NCBI GenBank assembly: GCA_001648575.1
Contig: LQXN01000047.1
Location: 1 to 61,322 of the forward strand
DNA length: 61,322 nucleotides
Direction of reading: 5' to 3'
Origin: Sutcliffiella horikoshii DSM 8719
GTDB lineage: Bacteria; Bacillota; Bacilli; Bacillales; Bacillaceae_I
Made by a program: the position numbers and the translations under genes. Position 1 is the stretch's first letter, and each line of letters begins with the position of its first letter. Below, one piece after another: positions 27,423 through 36,190 of this stretch. The notes beneath the pieces were generated by a model, which ran no database searches, had not been told where the DNA came from, and was given only the letters and a program-made list of their open reading frames with translations.

Positions 27423-27451
27423 ATTATATAGTACCAAATTCACTGTGTAAA
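27423..27451 (-). promoter_or_regulatory. Promoter of the B12-type regulator
   Basis: Minus strand TTTACA (27446-27451), 17-bp spacer, TATAAT (27423-27428): near-consensus sigma-A. The -35 lies in a direct repeat TATACAAAG-TTTACACAG, which could be a MerR-type operator for self-repression. Confidence 0.7.
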
Positions 27452-27507
27452 CTTTGTATAGGTTTTGAATAGGCTGCTACATTATAAAGGCTCTTTTCAA
27501 AAAAGAA

Positions 27508-28281
27508 TTATCTTTGTCTAGTTGTAATGGTAAGAATATGTGTTTCCGGAGGAGCCCCCAAACGGAGGGGGATAAGCGACGTTCCAAATCCGTTACTGAC
27601 TAATATTGTGGTGTGTGGCAAATGAGTGATTCGTCCTTTTTCATGAGGTCCATATCCCAGAATCCTTATTTGGCCACCGTGAGTATGTCCGCTCAATACT
27701 AGGCTGATTCCCTCTTGTTCAGTGAATTTCTCTACAATGTCCGGTTCATGGCAGACCAATATCTTAAAGCTGTCTGCACTTGCTTCTTCTAAAGCAACTT
27801 GTAAAAGGTCCCTCTCATGCACCATATCATCTACACCCAAAAGTTCCATCTTATCTCCAATTTCACTCTCAAACAGATAACTTTTGTTGTCTAGAATTTT
27901 GACTCCATGTTGCAAAAGCAAGGAATCCAATTCATGATGCTCGACCTCATAATCATTATTTCCCCATACAAAAAAAACAAGACCCAATTTCTTCAGCTGC
28001 ATAATATTTTCAGCCACTTGTTCAAAAGGAACATTTTTTTCTGTAAGATCACCACCGATTATCACCAAATCGATATTTTTAATTCTTTTTATGAAATCGG
28101 GTTGTATCTTTCGCCTATGAATGTCGGAAATAAAGAAAATCCTGATGTCTCCAAAGCTTTCAGGAAATTCAGGAAAAGCGAGTGTTTGTTCTGAAATATT
28201 TTCCTGATTAGCCTGACGGTACATAAATATAAGAAGGCCAGCACCCAATAAAGTAATGATCGCTAAGAACACCCAAACCAT
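27508..28281 (-). CDS. ypbG: YpbG-family metallophosphoesterase
   Basis: 257 aa. N-terminal membrane anchor (about 3-22), then a calcineurin-type phosphoesterase domain with all metal motifs: DIH, GGD, GNND, the CHEPD histidine and GHTHGGQ. Likely acts near the membrane; substrate unknown. The ATG at 28281 is chosen because AAGAGGAGA lies 9 nt upstream; the longer reading adds an unlikely 26 aa. Confidence 0.85.
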   Translation of the reverse strand: MVWVFLAIITLLGAGLLIFMYRQANQENISEQTLAFPEFPESFGDIRIFFISDIHRRKIQPDFIKRIKNIDLVIIGGDLTEKNVPFEQVAENIMQLKKLGLVFFVWGNNDYEVEHHELDSLLLQHGVKILDNKSYLFESEIGDKMELLGVDDMVHERDLLQVALEEASADSFKILVCHEPDIVEKFTEQEGISLVLSGHTHGGQIRILGYGPHEKGRITHLPHTTILVSNGFGTSLIPLRLGAPPETHILTITTRQR

Positions 28282-28397
28282 AGAACACTTCTCCTCTTGG
28301 AATAAATTGAATTTAATTGAAAGTGCATAACAAAAAAGTTGCGGATATTCCTCTCGCAACTATACCTTAAAACATCTCATTTTATTAATTGGTTATA

Positions 28398-28853
28398 TCA
28401 TTTTGTTTCATGGTATAAGTTTATATCAAATTCCTTTTTCATCATATCAAAAACTTGATGTCTCTGCTTCCAGTCTGCTGGTTTCGACCAATAGTCATCG
28501 CTTCTTTTCACCATTTCTTTGCGAAGGTCATGATATTCTTTCTCTGCCTTATCTTTCTTATAAAGAAGATATTTAATCATCCCCAACTGGAAAGCAATGA
28601 ACATTACCACCCATAAGTGTACCGATCGATCAAAAAAGTACGAGATACTCGTTGAATAAGAAGGAGACTGACGAAAGATAAAGAGATATACATATCCCAA
28701 AAACAACCCTACTGAGAAGCAGCAGGATAACCTCCATCTCCATTCTCTTTGTTTAAACATGTCCTGCTTCCTTTTTTTATTTACCAATAACTGCAAAGTC
28801 TGCTTTGTTGCTTCATCTGTATGATGATTCAGCATTTTTATTTCCGGCTCCAT
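28398..28853 (-). CDS. ypbF: YpbF-like DUF2663 membrane protein
   Basis: 151 aa with two membrane helices (about 45-63 and 80-98) and charged ends. Matches B. subtilis YpbF by position and topology. ATG at 28853 with GGGGAT upstream is preferred to the ATG six codons earlier. Function unknown. Confidence 0.78.
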   Translation of the reverse strand: MEPEIKMLNHHTDEATKQTLQLLVNKKRKQDMFKQREWRWRLSCCFSVGLFLGYVYLFIFRQSPSYSTSISYFFDRSVHLWVVMFIAFQLGMIKYLLYKKDKAEKEYHDLRKEMVKRSDDYWSKPADWKQRHQVFDMMKKEFDINLYHETK

Positions 28854-28931
28854 GTTAATCCCCACTTTCATAACCTGTCCTATTAAAAATTATGCAATAA
28901 GTGGGGACAGTATGATTGATGTTTAGGAGAC

Positions 28932-29615
28932 CTACCTGTTAACAGGGATGATCAACTTCTGCCCTACATTAACTTGGTCATTTACAAGGTTATTATAGTC
29001 ACTGATGATTCTTTCTCCTTCTCTGCTGCTAAAATATTTCATGGATATCCGGAATAGGTTTTCACTTTCTTGTACAACGTGTTCAACGTATTGCACACTT
29101 TGCTGTTCTTCAACTTGCTCCTCTACAACTACTTCCGGCTCTGTTTCTTCTGTATGACTCGTTTCCACAGGGACGGCAGTTTCTTTTACTTTTACTTCTG
29201 CAGGCTTTCCATTTTCATTTGCATCTTGAACATCTTCTGATTCAGCAACTTTTTGTTCTGTCTTCACATCAGAAGGTTTTTCATTTACCGGGTCATCTTT
29301 CTCCTCCACTTTTGTTGAGGAATCAGCTGATACGTTTTTCTGTATTGAGATAGATTCTACATTTTTAACTGGTGGTGTAAAAATCTTATCGAAGAAACTT
29401 GAGTCCTTATCATTGAAGTGAATAGCCAAAATACTGATTGGAATAAGAAGAAATAACAAACCTACCAGCCTGACAAAAGGAAACTTCAGCTTCCATTTTG
29501 TTTTAGTATTCCGTTTATGAGCATGCAATTCACTTCTGGAAGGAAGGTTGTTTGCTTCTTTTTGAACTTCTTCCCGTAAACCATCTGCTTGATCCAACTC
29601 ATTGTTATTGTTCAT
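28932..29615 (-). CDS. ypbE: YpbE-like LysM membrane protein
   Basis: 227 aa: cytosolic N-terminus, one membrane helix (about 48-67), a long Glu/Val-rich spacer (about 85-175), and a C-terminal LysM module (VVQESENLFRISMKYF to KLIIPVNR) that should bind peptidoglycan outside. The ATG at 29615 follows AGGAGTG and overlaps the ypbD end by 11 bp. Function beyond wall binding unknown. Confidence 0.85.
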   Translation of the reverse strand: MNNNNELDQADGLREEVQKEANNLPSRSELHAHKRNTKTKWKLKFPFVRLVGLLFLLIPISILAIHFNDKDSSFFDKIFTPPVKNVESISIQKNVSADSSTKVEEKDDPVNEKPSDVKTEQKVAESEDVQDANENGKPAEVKVKETAVPVETSHTEETEPEVVVEEQVEEQQSVQYVEHVVQESENLFRISMKYFSSREGERIISDYNNLVNDQVNVGQKLIIPVNR

Positions 29616-30225
29616 CTTCCCCACTCCTGCCCTTTTCATGACCTTTTTTCTTCACAAAGTCATATCTTATTTTTATTGCAAGCAATACATCTATCAGAAA
29701 ATGCGCCCAAATTGTGACAAACAGGCTTCCTGTCACCTCATAAACATATCCCAGAAGGAAACTGACTATCACAACTGAAAGGAACAGTAACCATTTGTGC
29801 AAATATCTGATATGTAGAAGTGCAAATAGGATACTTGCCACCCAGATCCCAAAATGAGTCTGTATCACACCTCGAAACAAGAATTCCTCAGTTGTTGAAA
29901 TAATAATAGCCAGCAAAAAAATATGCGGTATACTCCTGGTTTGGAACATCTTTTCATTGATGCCCCCATCATCAAATGATTTTTTAGGGATCCACTTCAT
30001 CATTAGGAGGTCTACAACTACGACACCTATCCCGACTATAGTTCCAACAAAGAAGATATCTACCGGTTTCCACTCCAGTATTTTCAAGAAAGCTGCAACG
30101 TCATCAAAAAGGAATAATGCAAGAATCACCCCAAGAATGGCAAAAGCCAGTTGGGAAAAGTAGAGATGATATACGATTTCTTTAGGGCTCATATCTTTTA
30201 TTAGTTCTGCTTGTCTATTTTTCAC
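29605..30225 (-). CDS. ypbD: CPBP-family intramembrane protease
   Basis: 206-aa multi-pass membrane protein with the CPBP/Abi motifs TEEFLFRGV (EExxxR), LLHIRY and HFLIDVL. Related proteins are Rce1-like proteases; the substrate here is unknown. GTG start overlaps the recS stop (GTGA). Part of the ypbB-recS-ypbD-ypbE chain of overlapping genes. Confidence 0.88.
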   Translation of the reverse strand: MKNRQAELIKDMSPKEIVYHLYFSQLAFAILGVILALFLFDDVAAFLKILEWKPVDIFFVGTIVGIGVVVVDLLMMKWIPKKSFDDGGINEKMFQTRSIPHIFLLAIIISTTEEFLFRGVIQTHFGIWVASILFALLHIRYLHKWLLFLSVVIVSFLLGYVYEVTGSLFVTIWAHFLIDVLLAIKIRYDFVKKKGHEKGRSGEDEQ

Positions 30226-31751
30226 TTCTCAACTTCCTGCCAAAAAATATTTTTTAAAAGAAGCTGCCAGGAAAGTGTTGCCTCTTCTTCCTCATACATT
30301 CCTTCTCCTTTTACTTCAAACCCCTCCATACTCAAGCCGCAGACATCACAGCATGGAACGGGAGCAGTGAGAAGTTCTTCATTAAAATATCGGAGGACAC
30401 CTTCCCTCCGGCACTTCCTATCAGATGTCCATTGGTTAAATTCATCCAGTTTCCGTCTCTTAGCCGATGTCCGCTCTTTTATATGAGTCTGAATTGCTTC
30501 GATACAAGGATTAATTGTTGCGTTTGATAACTTTCCAGTCACTTGTATAAACTGATCCACTTGATAAGATAAATACCGCCAATGAGATTCCATCTCTGGG
30601 GCTTTTTCCACCCATTCCTTTATAGGAATGCTGAATATGTCTGATATTTCCCGATAGGCTGCAACCAATTCATGCACGATATAAGAGACCCATTCAGAAT
30701 CCGGTAATTCATTTTCAATAATAAATTCCGGTAACATCGTATCTTCCATGCTTTTCAAGAGAATGGCAATACTTTTGTCGCCTCCCCTTCCGGCACGGCC
30801 TATCTCCTGGACATACGATTCCATTTGGGTAGGTTGATGATAATGAATCACAAAACGGACATTACTCTTGTTTATGCCCATTCCGAATGCGCTTGTACAA
30901 CAAATAATATCCAATTGGCCCATAAGGTATTGCTGTTGGATAAGAATCCGTAGTTCTTGACTCAATCCAGCATGATAATAGGCGACACGGGTTACACCGT
31001 TCTCTTGAAGATGGTGACATACTTCTTCTGCTTTTGACCTGCTTGAAAAATATACAATTCCCGGACCCCTTAACGTTTTCACCAACTCAAGAACTCTTTC
31101 TTTTTTTTCCTTATTGTTGGTAAGATGCTCCACATTGATGGCGATGTTCGGTCTATCCACTGAATTGATATGAAGTGCAGGGCTTGTCATATCTAAAAAG
31201 GATTGGATATCTTGTATGACGGTCATTGTAGCTGTAGCAGTAAGCGCCAAGCTGGTTGGAGCTCCCAGGGATTCCTTCACCCTTCCCAATTTCAAATAAT
31301 CGGTGCGGAAGTCATGACCCCATTGCGATACACAATGCGCCTCATCTACAACAAACAGAGCAATCTGCAAAGTTTGAAGCTTTCGTACCCACTTTTCCAC
31401 CTGCAGCATTTCAGGCGAGATGAATATGAATTTGAAGCTTTGGAGATCAAGGGAGAGCAGCCGTTCTTTCTCTGAAAAAGACAGAAATGAATTAAGCGCG
31501 ATCACACTTTTCTCTCCACTTGCCTTAAGTTGTTGGACTTGATCTTCCATTAAAGAAAGCAGTGGAGAAACAATCAGGACAACCCCCTCTAAAAGGTATG
31601 CAGGAAGCTGGTAACAGAGTGATTTTCCTCCTCCGGTGGGGAGTAGGGCAATGACATCTTTATTTGCTAATACATCTTCTATTATTTCTTTTTGCCCGGA
31701 CTTAAAGGATGTAAAGGCTGTTTTAGTTTTTAGTAACTGTTCTAGACTCAT
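30222..31751 (-). CDS. recS: RecQ-family DNA helicase RecS
   Basis: 509-aa 3'-5' helicase for recombination repair. Walker A LPTGGGKSLCYQ, DEAH box, GMGINKSNVRF and QEIGRAGRGG motifs form the helicase core. A zinc-binding region follows (CRREGVLRYF ... CCDVC). No HRDC domain, which is the RecS form rather than RecQ. ATG start with GGGGGAAGG. Overlaps ypbB by 29 bp. Confidence 0.93.
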   Translation of the reverse strand: MSLEQLLKTKTAFTSFKSGQKEIIEDVLANKDVIALLPTGGGKSLCYQLPAYLLEGVVLIVSPLLSLMEDQVQQLKASGEKSVIALNSFLSFSEKERLLSLDLQSFKFIFISPEMLQVEKWVRKLQTLQIALFVVDEAHCVSQWGHDFRTDYLKLGRVKESLGAPTSLALTATATMTVIQDIQSFLDMTSPALHINSVDRPNIAINVEHLTNNKEKKERVLELVKTLRGPGIVYFSSRSKAEEVCHHLQENGVTRVAYYHAGLSQELRILIQQQYLMGQLDIICCTSAFGMGINKSNVRFVIHYHQPTQMESYVQEIGRAGRGGDKSIAILLKSMEDTMLPEFIIENELPDSEWVSYIVHELVAAYREISDIFSIPIKEWVEKAPEMESHWRYLSYQVDQFIQVTGKLSNATINPCIEAIQTHIKERTSAKRRKLDEFNQWTSDRKCRREGVLRYFNEELLTAPVPCCDVCGLSMEGFEVKGEGMYEEEEATLSWQLLLKNIFWQEVEK

Positions 31752-32814
31752 CGCCTTCCCCCATCCTTGTCAGTACTAATCTTATTTGAAAGTAACTGAT
31801 ATCCTGATTTGTTACTCTTTCTTTAATTTTCCTCAGCTGATTAGTATGTAGAACCTGAACGATTTCTTCTATTTCTCTTATTAATTTTTCTTCCACATAC
31901 GGTTCTATCGAGAAATCAGTGGAATGCAAGGCTATTTCAACAATGTGATCCTCTATAGTGCTTATTTTCAGCCGCCTTAGCATTGAAATTTCATGTATGT
32001 TTAACCCTTGATTCAACAACTTCATGGTCTTTTGCGTTGTTTCTGTCAACTGCGGGCGTGCCAACAAATCCCTGCTTATCGAATAAAGAGAAGGATACTT
32101 ATTACTAGAGACTCCTTTATCTATTTTCCCGATAAAAAAATGCAATACAGCTTGGAATTCAACCTGCACCCAGACTGGATCCATATCCAGAAGTCTTGCA
32201 ATTTGTCCCGGTGTCCTCCCTACCTGCCGATAACCCGTTAACATTAAGGTAAATACTGTCGCTTGTTTCGTTGATACTTCTTGCAGTAAATTATTTGTTT
32301 CTTGATAAAAATCATTCAACATCTGTTCTTTGGTACGACCTTTTTGGTGAAGAAGATAACTTTTCACCCATCTTTGCACTGTCTCTTCATATTGAACCGG
32401 CAGGAAGGTCTTCTTATTACCAATTAAATTTGATAATGTTTGAACAAGTAAGGAGTATCTCTTCCAAAAGTGGGTACTCTTATCCTTATATGCAAACCCA
32501 TTCAAGTAAGGAGGAATATGGTATACCTTTTCATATTCGATTAATTGGGAAATTCCTTTATCAGTTACTTGATAATGTTCTGTTTGAGCTTCTGTGATTA
32601 AGCCTTGCTCTTTCAAGGCTATTACATGCTTCGACAAATAACTTCTGTTTAATTCCGGAAAGAGGCCGTAAAGAAAACCTAACGAAAAAATATTTGCGTC
32701 TTGTATTGTTTGAGAGGATTTCTTTCCCCTGAATAAATGATAAATGCCCGAAATGCTTCTCTCCCCGCGAAAAGCCCGGAGACAAAATAAGCACAAAAAT
32801 TCGAATGATTTCAT
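31723..32814 (-). CDS. ypbB: YpbB-like helix-turn-helix protein
   Basis: 363 aa, soluble. The C-terminal part (about 285-330, LNQGLNIHEISMLRRLKISTIEDH) is a helix-turn-helix domain of the type often encoded next to RecQ helicases. The ATG at 32814 gives MKSFEFL, the usual start; AAAGGTG is 10 nt upstream. It overlaps recS, so the products probably act together. Precise function unknown. Confidence 0.82.
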   Translation of the reverse strand: MKSFEFLCLFCLRAFRGERSISGIYHLFRGKKSSQTIQDANIFSLGFLYGLFPELNRSYLSKHVIALKEQGLITEAQTEHYQVTDKGISQLIEYEKVYHIPPYLNGFAYKDKSTHFWKRYSLLVQTLSNLIGNKKTFLPVQYEETVQRWVKSYLLHQKGRTKEQMLNDFYQETNNLLQEVSTKQATVFTLMLTGYRQVGRTPGQIARLLDMDPVWVQVEFQAVLHFFIGKIDKGVSSNKYPSLYSISRDLLARPQLTETTQKTMKLLNQGLNIHEISMLRRLKISTIEDHIVEIALHSTDFSIEPYVEEKLIREIEEIVQVLHTNQLRKIKERVTNQDISYFQIRLVLTRMGEGDESRTVTKN

Positions 32815-32957
32815 CAAAATCCTACACCTTTCTTCCCCTACAGTCATTTTATCAAAATTATGTAAAATGCGACATGTTTATCGCATCTTTTCGAAGGGTA
32901 ATCTAACAATATGTTTGTGAAACCCTTATGTGATAAGCATTCTCATTGAGTTTTCTA

Positions 32958-32986
32958 TTGAAAAGTTGAGAAAACATCTTTACAAT
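32958..32986 (+). promoter_or_regulatory. fer promoter
   Basis: TTGAAA (32958-32963), 17-bp spacer, TACAAT (32981-32986). Good sigma-A match about 80 bp ahead of fer. Confidence 0.7.
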
Positions 32987-32997
32987 ATATATTATGA

Positions 32998-33318
<321 letters not shown>

Positions 33319-33328
33319 TAAACAACTA

Positions 33329-33364
33329 GAACCACGACCCCTTAGGGATTGTGGTTCTTTTTTT
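33329..33364 (+). terminator. fer terminator
   Basis: Stem GAACCAC/GTGGTTC (33329-33335 with 33351-33357), extended inward, then seven Ts. Confidence 0.93.
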
Positions 33365-33409
33365 GCCTCTTTCTTCTTAAGGAAGTAAGCAACACGTTTC
33401 CAAACACCC

Positions 33410-33457
33410 TTTATATAAATAAATGGCCGCAAAGCTCATACACTGAGCCTGCGGCCA
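33410..33457 (-). terminator. ribU terminator
   Basis: Stem TGGCCGC/GCGGCCA (33424-33430 with 33451-33457) plus inner GCTCA/TGAGC, then TTTATTTATAT on the minus strand. Confidence 0.88.
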
Positions 33458-33461
33458 CTTC

Positions 33462-34046
33462 TTATACGTTCTTCACTTCTAATTGACGATCAAGCCATAC
33501 TGCCAGTTTCTTATATAACAGTAAGAATAAAAACGTGACAATAAGCCCTTTTATAATATTAAAAGGCAAAATACCTTTAACAATTCCTTCAATCATTTCC
33601 GCAGAAGATTCTGCAGGGACATTCAGAAAATATGTGAATGCCGGTAAGAAAACATAATAGTTCAACACACTCATGACCATAGCCATTGAAAGGGTTCCAA
33701 CAACCAAGCCCAAGCCCAGACCTTTTGTCGTACGGATCTTATTGAAGATGAAATATGTCGGCAAAATGAAAAGCACTCCCGCCGTAAAATTTGCCAGTTG
33801 TCCAACCGGTACACCAGTCATACTGCCCTGAACGATGTAATGCAGGATGTTTTTGATTGCCTCGACTGTAATACCTGCAACAGGACCAAAGATGATGGCT
33901 GCAAGCAGTGCAGGGACATCACTAAAGTCCACAGATAAAAATGGCGGCAATAGTGGCAGTGGAAAGCTTAACCACATTAGCAGATATGAAATGCCGCTTA
34001 ACATCCCGACTGTTACCATCTTTTTGATGCGTTTTGATTGATTCAT
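33462..34046 (-). CDS. ribU: Riboflavin ECF transporter S component RibU
   Basis: 194-aa six-helix membrane protein that binds riboflavin and joins the shared ECF energising module. The text SFPLPLLPPFLSVDFSDVPAL is the RibU signature. The ATG at 34046 follows AAAGGAGAG. An FMN riboswitch with terminator lies just upstream, giving feedback control. B. subtilis name ypaA. The next gene upstream, serA, is divergent. Confidence 0.94.
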   Translation of the reverse strand: MNQSKRIKKMVTVGMLSGISYLLMWLSFPLPLLPPFLSVDFSDVPALLAAIIFGPVAGITVEAIKNILHYIVQGSMTGVPVGQLANFTAGVLFILPTYFIFNKIRTTKGLGLGLVVGTLSMAMVMSVLNYYVFLPAFTYFLNVPAESSAEMIEGIVKGILPFNIIKGLIVTFLFLLLYKKLAVWLDRQLEVKNV

Positions 34047-34134
34047 TCTTTCTCTCTCCTTTTCAAATGGAGATCCACCTCGTACGAAAAGAGAGATATC
34101 AAAGTTTTTGTTTATTTCTTGATGCAAAGCCACG

Positions 34135-34183
34135 AAAAAACCGCTTGTCAATTTCAACAAACGGGAGTTTTGAAGGCATCAAG
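34135..34183 (-). terminator. Riboswitch terminator of ribU
   Basis: Stem CCGCTTGT/ACAAACGG (34141-34148 with 34157-34164), then TTTTTT on the minus strand. An outer pair CTTGATGC/GCATCAAG (34118-34125 with 34176-34183) encloses it. This is the expression platform of the FMN riboswitch. Confidence 0.85.
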
Positions 34184-34231
34184 AAATAAAGCGTAGAAAA
34201 CATGATATTTTCAACCACTTTGAACCTCCAT

Positions 34232-34353
34232 CTTCTCCCATCCAGACTATACTGTCGGCTTTGGAATTGCACCAAATCCTGCCCCAAAAGGCTCGCGGGC
34301 TTAGAGAAATAAATCTCATCACCGCCGATCGGGAATTTCACCCTGCCCCGAAG
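34232..34353 (-). ncRNA. FMN riboswitch upstream of ribU
   Basis: Minus strand shows the RFN element in order: TTCGGGGCAGGGTGAAATTC, GGCGGT, AGCCCGCGA, GGCAGGATTTGGTG, CCGACAGT and AGTCTGGATGGGAGAAG. FMN binding should favour the terminator at 34135-34183 and shut off riboflavin import. Confidence 0.96.
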
Positions 34354-34452
34354 ATAGATCATATTATTTAGTTACAAAGTTATTATACTCGTAAAATAGT
34401 AAAAAGGGAAGTGGAATGAACCTGCATTCACTTTTTCTAGGAGTTTTGAAAC

Positions 34453-34467
34453 AATAAGCGCTTACAT
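34453..34467. promoter_or_regulatory. cre-like CcpA site upstream of serA
   Basis: Minus strand ATGTAAGCGCTTATT fits the catabolite responsive element WTGNAARCGNWWWCA at 13 of 15 positions. It is centred about 65 bp ahead of the predicted serA start point, a position used for CcpA activation in other genes. It could also act on ribU. Confidence 0.4.
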
Positions 34468-34490
34468 AGGTTCGACCTGTCGTAAAGTTA

Positions 34491-34523
34491 TTGACAGTCC
34501 ACTTTTTAGATGATAAGTTATCA
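34491..34523 (+). promoter_or_regulatory. serA promoter with palindrome
   Basis: TTGACA (34491-34496), 17-bp spacer, TAAGTT (34514-34519). The -10 lies inside the palindrome TGATAAGTTATCA (34511-34523), which may be an operator. Confidence 0.5.
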
Positions 34524-34556
34524 GAAATTTTATAAAACTTTGGAGGGATAGCGTTT

Positions 34557-36131
34557 ATGTTTCACGTGCTTGTTGCTGATTCAATCAGTTCAGATGGACT
34601 GACACCTTTATTAGAAGCTGAAAATGTAAAAGTATATAGGAAGGACCGAATTGAGGATACTTATGATCCTGAAGATATCCATGCTTTGCTGGTTCGCAGC
34701 GCAACACAGGTAGATGAAGAGCTGCTTGTCTCGCTTCCTAATCTGCAGGTGGTTGCAAGGGCTGGGGTCGGGGTTGACAACATAGATATCCAGGCTGCAA
34801 CAAAAAGGGGTGTTGTTGTTGTCAATGCGCCTGATGGAAATACCATATCCACAGCAGAACATACCTTTGCCATGATATCTTCCTTAGTCCGTCACATTCC
34901 TCAAGCAAATATGAATGTGAAGGGTGAAAAATGGAACCGTAAAAACTTCATCGGTACCGAGCTATTCGGGAAAACACTTGGAATTGTGGGGTTTGGGCGT
35001 ATCGGGAGCGAGATAGCTAAACGGGCGAAAGCTTTTCAGATGAAGGTAGTGGTGTACGATCCTTTTCTGACAGATAGTCGAGCTGAAAAATTAAGTGTCA
35101 CTTCCTTGCCTTTAGCTGAGGTTATGAAAGTAGCAGATATCATTACGGTACATACTCCTCTCACAAAAGAAACAAAAGGTCTCTTCAACAGGGAAAACAT
35201 TCCTTCCTTGAAAAAAGGCGTGTACCTTGTGAACTGTGCACGAGGAGGGATTATTGATGAGGAGGCACTGCTCCACCATTTGAACACTGGCCATGTAGCA
35301 GGTGCAGCTCTTGATGTTTTTGAAGTGGAACCACCGACCAACCGTGGTTTGGTTGACCATGAACATGTTATCGTCACTCCGCATTTGGGGGCATCAACGA
35401 AAGAGGCTCAATACAATGTAGCTTTTCAAGTTTCTAAAGACGTTCTTGATTTTTTAAACGGCCATTCCGTCCATACAAGCATTAACCTTCCCACTATACC
35501 AAAAGAGATATATAAAAAGATTCAGCCTTTTTATCAGCTTGGAAAGACCGTCGGTTCCATTCTCTCACAATCTGCCAAAGCCCCAATCGAAGAGATTGTA
35601 GCAACCTATGCAGGAAAAATTACAGAATGGGAAACCTCCATTCTTACGAAATGTGTGTTGGCAGGCTTTTTACGCAACCGGGTCGATGCAACGGTCAACG
35701 AAGTAAATGCAGCAACGATCGCAAAAGAACGTGGCCTCAATTATGGGGAAAAACATACTAATGACAGCTACGGATACTCTAATATCATACAAGTAGAAGC
35801 AAAAGGAAAAGATATCGACCTTGTCGTAAGAGCGACATTCATTGAAGGCTACGGTGCCAGGATCGTCCATATGAACGGGTTTGACATTGACTTTTCACCA
35901 ACCGGACATCTTCTCTATGTTCAGCACAAGGACCGTCCTGGGGTCATCGGACAGCTTGGAAACATTTTCGGCAAGCATGAAACAAACATTGCGACCATGC
36001 ATGTCGGACGCATGTTACAAGGTGGTAAGGCAATCATGATGCTTTCCTTTGATCAACCCTTGGAAAAGGCTTTGGTAGATGAAATCCTTCTCATATCAGA
36101 CATCTCTTCAGCGATAACATTGGATCTATAA
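34557..36131 (+). CDS. serA: D-3-phosphoglycerate dehydrogenase
   Basis: 524-aa enzyme for the first step of serine synthesis (3-phosphoglycerate to 3-phosphohydroxypyruvate). NAD motif GIVGFGRIGSEIAKRAKAF, arginine in NCARGG, and histidine in HLGAST are present. After the catalytic part come an intervening domain (about 330-440) and a C-terminal ACT domain (about 450-524), as in the long SerA form. ATG start with GGAGGG. Confidence 0.96.
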   Translation: MFHVLVADSISSDGLTPLLEAENVKVYRKDRIEDTYDPEDIHALLVRSATQVDEELLVSLPNLQVVARAGVGVDNIDIQAATKRGVVVVNAPDGNTISTAEHTFAMISSLVRHIPQANMNVKGEKWNRKNFIGTELFGKTLGIVGFGRIGSEIAKRAKAFQMKVVVYDPFLTDSRAEKLSVTSLPLAEVMKVADIITVHTPLTKETKGLFNRENIPSLKKGVYLVNCARGGIIDEEALLHHLNTGHVAGAALDVFEVEPPTNRGLVDHEHVIVTPHLGASTKEAQYNVAFQVSKDVLDFLNGHSVHTSINLPTIPKEIYKKIQPFYQLGKTVGSILSQSAKAPIEEIVATYAGKITEWETSILTKCVLAGFLRNRVDATVNEVNAATIAKERGLNYGEKHTNDSYGYSNIIQVEAKGKDIDLVVRATFIEGYGARIVHMNGFDIDFSPTGHLLYVQHKDRPGVIGQLGNIFGKHETNIATMHVGRMLQGGKAIMMLSFDQPLEKALVDEILLISDISSAITLDL

Positions 36132-36143
36132 AACATCACATCA

Positions 36144-36190
36144 AAAAAGCAGGACAGGGAAACTTTTCATTTTCCCTCCTGCTTTTATTT
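36144..36190. terminator. Bidirectional serA/PHP terminator
   Basis: Stem AAAAGCAGG/CCTGCTTTT with inner GGGAAAA/TTTTCCC. T-runs lie on both strands, so it can end serA and the converging phosphatase gene. Confidence 0.88.

Noticed and set aside
30300-30380. HRDC domain at the RecS C-terminus
   Set aside because: The protein ends shortly after the zinc-binding cysteines; there is no room or signature for HRDC.
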